DNA from: Thermoguttaceae bacterium
GTDB taxonomy: Bacteria > Planctomycetota > Planctomycetia > Pirellulales > Thermoguttaceae
Direction of reading: 5' to 3'
Assembly: GCA_017441605.1 (NCBI GenBank)
Contig: JAFRXD010000090.1
Span: forward strand, 1 to 64,000
Length of the DNA: 64,000 nt
Position 1 is the stretch's first letter. The number at the start of each line of letters is the position of its first letter. The notes under the pieces were generated by a model. It searched no databases. It had not been told where the DNA came from and saw only the letters and a list, made by a program, of their open reading frames with translations. A program made the position numbers and the translations under genes. This document shows, in pieces, positions 58,973-64,000 of this stretch.

Positions 58973-60424
58973 ATGGAAGAGTCCTCGAAGGCGTTCTCGC
59001 CGAGAATCCCCCGGCTCGAAAAAGCCAAGAACGTCCTGTGCCTGGCGATCGATCGAATCGATCTCGGGTTTCTAGGGGCTTACGGCAATACCTGGATCGA
59101 AACGAGCGCTTTCGACTCGCTCGCGGCGGAATCGGTTCTTTTCGACTCCTATTTCGCGACCTCGCTCGACTTAACGACCCTCTATCGCGCCCTCTGGCGA
59201 GGCGAGCGCCCGAGCGAGATCCGCGCGAGCGACGACCCGACCGAAACGGACGCCCCCTCCCTCTTTAAGATCTTTAAAGAGCGCGGGTACCGAACGTTCG
59301 TCGTCTCCGATTCCGAAGAGGTCGCGCTGAGCGACGCGATCGAGGAGGACGTCTGCGACGGGCGGTTTTTCCTGGGCTCTCCCGAGGCGACGCAACCCGC
59401 GGAGTCGCCGGAGGACACGAAATTCTATCGGAACTTCGAGGACCTGGCGCGATTCGTCGCGCGACTCGAGGACGAGGCGGAGTCCGGAGACGAGCGCCCG
59501 ATCTTTATTTGGGCGCGCTTCTCCGGCTGGAACGACGTTTGGGACTTCCCGCTTGCGAATCGCGAAATCTATCGCGAGACCGAGGACGACCCCGACCCGT
59601 ATCAAGGCGTCGAGCCCCCCTATTTCCCCGCGAAACCGAATCTTAGCGCCGACGAGAAATTGGAGCGCCAAGAGCTGCGACAAAGCGTCGTCGAGGCGTA
59701 TTGCGGCGGGATTTCGGTCTTCGACGAGACCCTGGAGGGATTCGTCCAATTCCTTAAAGAGACGGGGTTTCTCTCGAAGACCCTGTTCGTTCTACTGGGC
59801 GAGCGCGGTCTCGGGCTCGGCGCCCCCTCCCCCCTGGGGCTCCCCCCAACCGACGCCCCGGAGCCGTTTTACGCCGAAGAAGTTCGCCAGCCGCTCCTCT
59901 TTCGCCTCCCCGACGCGACCGGCGCGACCGTTCGACTCCCCGCCCTGTGCGAGCCGAGGGACGTCTTCGCGACGATTCGCGACTGGTCCGAGTTCGCCAA
60001 CGAGCTGTCGACGCCGGACTTCTGGCGCTTGGAGCCGGGGCGAATCTCCGCGTTCGCTCGTCCCTGGACCCTCGACGCGCCCTCCGAACCCGCGCCCGAA
60101 TCCTCCGACTCCCCGACCGGCGCCTCCTCGCAAGACCCGCCCGGGCAAAATTTATTGCGCTTGCTCGCCGACGAAACCGGCTCCGTTCGCGACCGCGTTC
60201 TCGTCGTCGCGAAAGACGCCGACTCGACCGAGCTAGCCCTCGCGACCCCGACCCGGTTCTTCAAAGAAACCCCCGTTCCAAGCGACGACCCCCTCGACGA
60301 AGCGCCCAAATTCAAGCGCGAGCTCTTCGTCCTCCCCGACGACCGATTCTGCGCCAACGACGTCGCGAGCCGATGCCTCGACGAGGTCGAGGTCTTTAGT
60401 TCGCTCTGCCGCGCGGTTGAGTAA
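58973..60424 (+). CDS. sulfatase-fold protein without the C/S-x-P-x-R nucleophile motif
   Basis: A 483-residue protein without a signal peptide. The N-terminus follows the alkaline-phosphatase/sulfatase plan: VLCLAIDRIDLGFLGAYGN with a candidate metal Asp, ETSAFDSLAAESVLFDSYFATS, then FKERGYRTFVVSDS and later FVQFLKETGFLSKTLFVLLGERG. Where a sulfatase would have CSPSRASLLTG, the sequence is LDLTTLYRALWRGERP, so the formylglycine residue and its Pro/Arg context are gone, and the usual late DHG motif reads GERG. It is therefore probably a non-catalytic paralogue. A Pro/Ser-rich stretch occurs near 355-385. It starts 24 bases after the antiporter gene with GGAGG upstream. Confidence 0.7.
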   Translation: MEESSKAFSPRIPRLEKAKNVLCLAIDRIDLGFLGAYGNTWIETSAFDSLAAESVLFDSYFATSLDLTTLYRALWRGERPSEIRASDDPTETDAPSLFKIFKERGYRTFVVSDSEEVALSDAIEEDVCDGRFFLGSPEATQPAESPEDTKFYRNFEDLARFVARLEDEAESGDERPIFIWARFSGWNDVWDFPLANREIYRETEDDPDPYQGVEPPYFPAKPNLSADEKLERQELRQSVVEAYCGGISVFDETLEGFVQFLKETGFLSKTLFVLLGERGLGLGAPSPLGLPPTDAPEPFYAEEVRQPLLFRLPDATGATVRLPALCEPRDVFATIRDWSEFANELSTPDFWRLEPGRISAFARPWTLDAPSEPAPESSDSPTGASSQDPPGQNLLRLLADETGSVRDRVLVVAKDADSTELALATPTRFFKETPVPSDDPLDEAPKFKRELFVLPDDRFCANDVASRCLDEVEVFSSLCRAVE

Positions 60425-60792
60425 ACCCCCGCGTCAAGCCGCGCCGATTTCCAAGAAGCCGCGATCTGTCAAAATAGGAAATTTCCCCGTTAATCTAGGC
60501 AAGCAAAAATAAGAACTCATAGGTTTTTGTCGCGTTGCAAATTTAACAAATTTAACGAAAAAACAAGTAAAATGTCCCTATTTATTGGAGAATGACCTTG
60601 AAATAACGGCTTTTTCCGGTACAATACGGTCGTGGCGTCGCTACGGACGAACGCGACAAGAACCTATGATTTCTTGCGCGATTTTTCCCATTTTAACATC
60701 GCGTATCTTTTTTCGCGAAAGCGATTTAGCAAACGCGAACAGTCGTTTCGCGACGCCGAATTCGATCTTTCCCCCAATGGAGAGCCGCCCAA
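60425..60792. other. AT-rich intergenic region before the restriction-modification operon
   Basis: A 368-base gap, clearly lower in GC than its left flank. It holds a 9-base tandem repeat AAATTTAAC (60539-60556), a promoter (60598-60625) and the leader of hsdM. A 72-residue frame overlapping the hsdM start is not family-like and is not called. The composition change marks the likely left edge of an acquired block. Confidence 0.55.
60598..60625 (+). promoter_or_regulatory. putative promoter of hsdMSR
   Basis: TTGAAA (60598-60603), a 16-base spacer and TACAAT (60620-60625), 168 bases before the hsdM start. Confidence 0.5.
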
Positions 60793-62559
60793 ATGGCGAA
60801 CGAGAAATTCGGAGTCGTTGGAACGAACGTCGCGGAGAAATCGGCGATGATCTGGAACGTCGCGGACATGCTTCGCGGACCGTTCAAGCCGCACGAGTAC
60901 GGCTTGGTCATTTTGCCGATGACGGTCGTCAAGCGATTTCACGATTGCCTGCTCCCGACTTGGGACAAGGTTCAGAAACGATACCAAGCGCTCAAGGCGT
61001 CGGGGGTGGAGGTTGCCGAAGGACTCCTCGCCAGGGCGTCGGGCTACCAGTTCTACAACACCAGCAAGTTCACGTTCAAAGAGCTCCTCGCGGATCCCGA
61101 CAATATCGAGGACAATTTCAACGACTTTCTCAACGGGTTCTCTGCCAACGTCAAAGACATCCTCGCCAAATTCGACTTCGACGCGGTCGCGAAGCGAATG
61201 GCGGAGAGCAATACCCTCTATCTGACGATCAAGGAGTTCAATAGCGCGAAGGGGTATCTCGGTCCGGACAAAATTAGCGCCGTCGACTGCGGCTACATTT
61301 TCGAGGAGCTGGTGCGGCGGTTCTCGGAGTCGTTCGGAGAGGAGGCGGGGGCGCACTTTACCAGCCGCGACATCATCTATCTCATGACCGATCTCCTCCT
61401 TTGCGACGCCGATCTCGGAGGTGACGAAAACGTTACCGTCTACGACATGGCGATGGGAACGAGCCAAATGCTCTCCTGCATGGAGGAGCGCGTCCATCAG
61501 CTCAATTCGGAACTCGACGTTACCTGTTTCGGACAGGAAATCAACCCGTCGACCTTCGCGATCGCCAAGGCGGATATGATGATACGCGGCGGCGATCCGA
61601 ACAATATGCGGTTCGGGGACACGTTGTCCGACGACCAATTTAAGGGGTTTACGTTTCAGTACGTCATTTCGAATCCCCCCTTCGGGATTGACTGGAAGCG
61701 CGAGCAGAAGGCGGTCGAGGCGGAGCATAAACTGGGCGAAAAAGGCAGGTTCGCCCCGGGGCTCCCCAAAATCTCCGACGGACAACAGCTCTTCGTCCTC
61801 AACGGGCTCTCCAAGTTGACTCCCGACGGGAAGATGGCGATTATTCAGAACGGCTCCCCCCTCTTCTCCGGGGACGCGGGGAGCGGTCCGAGCGAAATAC
61901 GCCGCCACCTCTTGGAGAACGACTGGTTGGACGCGATTATTCAACTCGGAACCGACGCCTTTATGAACACCGGAATCGCGACCTATATCTGGATTTGCGC
62001 GAAAAACAAGCCGATCGAGCGCGTCGGGAAAGTCCAGCTCATCGACGCGAGCCACTGCTGCGAACCGAGGCGCAAGAGCATCGGGACGAAGCGCAACGAT
62101 ATCACCGACCAATGCCGCGACCTGATCGTTCGCGCCTACGGGGAGTTCCAAAACGACGCGATCTACGGGGACAAATCCGGAATCTACTGCCACAGCAAGA
62201 TTTTTGACTCGACCGAGTTCGGGTACAATAAAATCGTCGTGGAGCGCCCGACCCTCGACGCGAAGGGAAAACCGGTTCTGAAAAAGGGCAAACCGGTTCC
62301 CGACGCCAGTTTGCGCGATACCGAAAACGTTCCGCTAAACGAGGATATCGAGGAGTATTTCAAGCGCGAGGTCCTCCCCTACGCCCCCGACGCCTGGATC
62401 GACGAAAAGAAAACCAAAACCGGCTACGAGATCCCGATGACACGGTACTTCTACGAGTACCAAGCCCCCGAGCCGTCGGAGGATATCGCCAAGCGGATTA
62501 AGGAACTCGAAGAGGGAATCGCCGCCGGGTTCAAGGCGCTGTTCCCCAAGGAGGCGTAG
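60793..62559 (+). CDS. hsdM: type I restriction-modification methyltransferase subunit HsdM
   Basis: Methylates adenine in the sequence chosen by HsdS and forms the core of the type I complex. Length 588 residues; start ATG 60793 with GGAG ten bases upstream. An N-terminal helical domain (about 1-165) precedes the methyltransferase fold: YIFEELVRRFSE, AGAHFTSRDIIYLM, motif I as VYDMAMGTSQMLSCMEE, ISNPPFGIDW (catalytic NPPF, motif IV) and GKMAIIQNGSPLFSGDAGSG. Motif I departs from the usual DPacGTGGfL; it lacks the Pro, the Cys and the last glycines, which may be a subfamily trait. The C-terminal helical tail is typical for contact with HsdS, whose gene starts two bases later. Confidence 0.93.
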   Translation: MANEKFGVVGTNVAEKSAMIWNVADMLRGPFKPHEYGLVILPMTVVKRFHDCLLPTWDKVQKRYQALKASGVEVAEGLLARASGYQFYNTSKFTFKELLADPDNIEDNFNDFLNGFSANVKDILAKFDFDAVAKRMAESNTLYLTIKEFNSAKGYLGPDKISAVDCGYIFEELVRRFSESFGEEAGAHFTSRDIIYLMTDLLLCDADLGGDENVTVYDMAMGTSQMLSCMEERVHQLNSELDVTCFGQEINPSTFAIAKADMMIRGGDPNNMRFGDTLSDDQFKGFTFQYVISNPPFGIDWKREQKAVEAEHKLGEKGRFAPGLPKISDGQQLFVLNGLSKLTPDGKMAIIQNGSPLFSGDAGSGPSEIRRHLLENDWLDAIIQLGTDAFMNTGIATYIWICAKNKPIERVGKVQLIDASHCCEPRRKSIGTKRNDITDQCRDLIVRAYGEFQNDAIYGDKSGIYCHSKIFDSTEFGYNKIVVERPTLDAKGKPVLKKGKPVPDASLRDTENVPLNEDIEEYFKREVLPYAPDAWIDEKKTKTGYEIPMTRYFYEYQAPEPSEDIAKRIKELEEGIAAGFKALFPKEA

Positions 62560-62561
62560 TC

Positions 62562-63815
62562 GTGGCTCGAGAGATGAAATATTCGGGAGTCCCCTGGCTT
62601 GGTAATGTTCCGTCAGCTTGGAAAATTGTAAGAACCAAGAATCTTTACAAAAACCACAAGGATATTGCCGGAGACTCGGCAGAAGATTACGAACGCCTCG
62701 CATTAACTCTCAACGGAGTTATCAAACGACCTAAGGACGATTCAACCGGTTTACAACCCGAAGCTTTTAATAGTTATCAAATTCTTAGAGAAAACGAACT
62801 CGTTTTCAAACTAATAGATCTTGAAAACGTGTCAACTAGCAGAGTTGGCTACTCGCCTTACCTAGGTATCGTTTCCCCCGCCTATATTGTTCTTACTCCA
62901 AGAACGATAAATGAAAGTAAATACGGAGTGTATTATTTTCTTTCAATGTGGCAACGAGAAGTATTTAATCATATGGGCGACGATGGAGTTCGTAGTTCAT
63001 TAAACGCCAATGATTTGCTGAACATTCCTTATCTTTCGATTCCAAACGACGAGCAACAACGCATAGTCTCCTTCCTCGACGCCGAATGCGCTCGGATCGA
63101 TTCGCTCGTCGAGCAAACTCGCGCTTCCATCGAGGAGTACAAAAAGCTGAAACAGGCGATTATTACGGAAGCGGTAACCAAGGGAATTCGCCCCGGACGC
63201 AAGATGAAGGACAGCGGGATCGAGTGGATTGGGGAGATTCCGGCGGAGTGGGAAGTCAATCGCATAGGTCTGTTATACGTTGAACGTAAAGAAAAAGTCA
63301 GTGATTACGACTTTCCCCCTCTCTCTGTTACGAAATTGGGTATACTACCTCAGTTGAGCACAGCGGCGAAAACCGACGCGCACGATGATCGAAAACTTGT
63401 TCGAAAAGGAGATTTTGCAATCAATAGTCGATCTGACCGTCGTGGTTCTTGCGGAATATCTTCGTATGACGGTTCAGTATCTTTGATCAATACGATATTG
63501 ACGCCTCGTTTGGAGATGCACCCCGTTTATTATGAATGGCTTTTCCATTCGACATTGTTTTCCGACGAGTTCTATAAATGGGGTCATGGTATTGTTGACG
63601 ATTTATGGACAACAAATTGGCAGGACATGAAAAGAATCTACGTTCCAATTCCTCCTTATCCCGAACAGGCGGATATAGCAGAGTATCTAAACTTCAAATG
63701 TTCCGAAATTGCGGATCTAATAAGCACAAAAGATAACGTTATTTCCGAACTAGAAACCTACAAAAAATCCCTAATCTACGAATACGTAACGGGCAAGAAG
63801 GAGGTTCCGGCATGA
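62562..63815 (+). CDS. hsdS: type I restriction-modification specificity subunit HsdS
   Basis: Provides the two half-site recognition domains. Start GTG 62562 is chosen because AAGGAGG lies six bases before it; an ATG four codons later would be too far. The 417 residues show the expected internal repeat: MKYSGVPWLGNVPSAWKIVR at the N-terminus and MKDSGIEWIGEIPAEWEVNR near 213-232 each open a target-recognition domain, and each ends in a conserved helical part (DEQQRIVSFLDAECARIDSL; PEQADIAEYLNFKCSEIADL). The two recognition domains are visibly more AT-rich than the conserved helices, a mosaic typical of domain exchange. It overlaps hsdR by ATGA. Confidence 0.9.
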   Translation: MAREMKYSGVPWLGNVPSAWKIVRTKNLYKNHKDIAGDSAEDYERLALTLNGVIKRPKDDSTGLQPEAFNSYQILRENELVFKLIDLENVSTSRVGYSPYLGIVSPAYIVLTPRTINESKYGVYYFLSMWQREVFNHMGDDGVRSSLNANDLLNIPYLSIPNDEQQRIVSFLDAECARIDSLVEQTRASIEEYKKLKQAIITEAVTKGIRPGRKMKDSGIEWIGEIPAEWEVNRIGLLYVERKEKVSDYDFPPLSVTKLGILPQLSTAAKTDAHDDRKLVRKGDFAINSRSDRRGSCGISSYDGSVSLINTILTPRLEMHPVYYEWLFHSTLFSDEFYKWGHGIVDDLWTTNWQDMKRIYVPIPPYPEQADIAEYLNFKCSEIADLISTKDNVISELETYKKSLIYEYVTGKKEVPA

Positions 63816-64000
63816 GCGTCGAGCAAACGAACGAAAAACAGTTCGAGTCGGATATCGAGGCGTTCCTCCTTTCCCCGGAGGGGGGCTACGTCAAGGGGAC
63901 GGACGTCTACGACCCGAAGCTCGGGCTTTACGTCGACTCGCTCGTCGCGTTCGTTCAGACGACGCAACCGAAGGAGTGGGCGCGATTTGTTAAGACGAAC
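63812..64000 (+). CDS. hsdR: type I restriction endonuclease subunit HsdR, N-terminal part (runs off the window)
   Basis: The frame starts at ATG 63812, overlapping the hsdS stop by four bases with AGGAGG upstream, and stays open for 63 codons to the window end. It begins MSVEQTNEKQFESDIEAFLL, then GGYVKGTDVYDPKLGLYVD and LVAFVQTTQPKEWARF, a pattern seen at the N-terminus of HsdR proteins before the PD-(D/E)XK nuclease domain. The motor and nuclease domains lie outside the window. It completes the operon order hsdM-hsdS-hsdR. Confidence 0.82.
   Translation, partial: MSVEQTNEKQFESDIEAFLLSPEGGYVKGTDVYDPKLGLYVDSLVAFVQTTQPKEWARFVKTN

Noticed and set aside
60632..60850. 72-residue plus-strand frame overlapping the hsdM start
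   Set aside because: No Shine-Dalgarno, runs into hsdM in another frame, residue mix not protein-like; could at best be a leader peptide.
60664..62193. Minus-strand frame of 509 codons opposite hsdM
   Set aside because: hsdM motifs on the plus strand are unambiguous; the antisense frame has no recognisable domain.

Overview
The window reads as a chromosomal segment of a GC-rich member of the Planctomycetota (Pirellulales-like; finer placement is not possible from sequence alone). The markers are several prepilin-like DUF1559 proteins with GFTLVELL N-termini and a C-terminal H-x-GGV...DGSVRF motif, secreted beta-propeller/c-type cytochrome proteins, a hydrazine-synthase-alpha-like/cytochrome/SUMF1 fusion, SUMF1-family and sulfatase-like proteins, and a MoxR-DUF58-VWA cluster. 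Codon usage favours GCG, TCG, GTC and CGA. This leaves long open frames antisense to almost every gene; these are not annotated. No rRNA, tRNA, CRISPR array, insertion sequence or phage gene was seen.

Layout. 1-1.8 kb: the tail of an Rpn-type nuclease gene and a SUMF1-family membrane protein. 1.9-10 kb (minus): a three-gene unit of a secreted fusion lipoprotein, a secreted protein with a C-x4-CH motif, and a TPR protein with an apparently inactive CHAT-like domain and a very acidic insert. 10.1-15.5 kb (minus): malQ and a GH2 glycoside hydrolase. 15.7-19.1 kb (plus): a metallophosphoesterase, then dhaK, dhaL and an LsrF/FbaB-type aldolase, closed by a terminator. 19.2-38.1 kb (plus): eleven closely spaced genes between one clear promoter and one clear terminator. 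They are two DUF1559 pseudopilin-like genes around a lipoprotein, a 2159-residue TPR protein, a 96-residue cysteine-repeat membrane protein, MoxR, DUF58, two VWA proteins, a coiled-coil membrane protein with a nine-cysteine patch and a PepSY protein. 38.1-41.9 kb: a complete Rpn-type nuclease gene, a DUF1559 gene and a decayed DUF1559 copy. 42.0-46.3 kb (minus): tandem secreted propeller/di-heme cytochrome genes with a degenerate fragment of a third copy. 46.5-49 kb: a DMT exporter and a MATE exporter, convergent. 49.1-54.5 kb: the HZS-alpha-like/cytochrome/SUMF1 fusion and an exported PHP-domain protein. 54.8-60.4 kb: pyrE, an exported TIM-barrel isomerase-like protein, an M50 protease, a CPA2/RCK antiporter with a coiled-coil insertion, and a sulfatase-fold protein without its nucleophile motif. 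60.6 kb to the end: a type I restriction-modification operon hsdM-hsdS-hsdR, cut by the window end inside hsdR.

How the parts fit. The carbohydrate side (GH2, MalQ, DhaKL, aldolase) fits a saccharolytic lifestyle. The envelope side is dominated by exported multi-domain proteins. The best candidate for an undescribed system is the 19.2-38.1 kb cluster, where a standard MoxR/DUF58/VWA module is joined to pseudopilin-like proteins, a giant TPR protein and two cysteine-rich proteins. The second is the pseudo-CHAT unit at 1.9-10 kb. All functions below are inferred from motifs read by eye; no database search was run.
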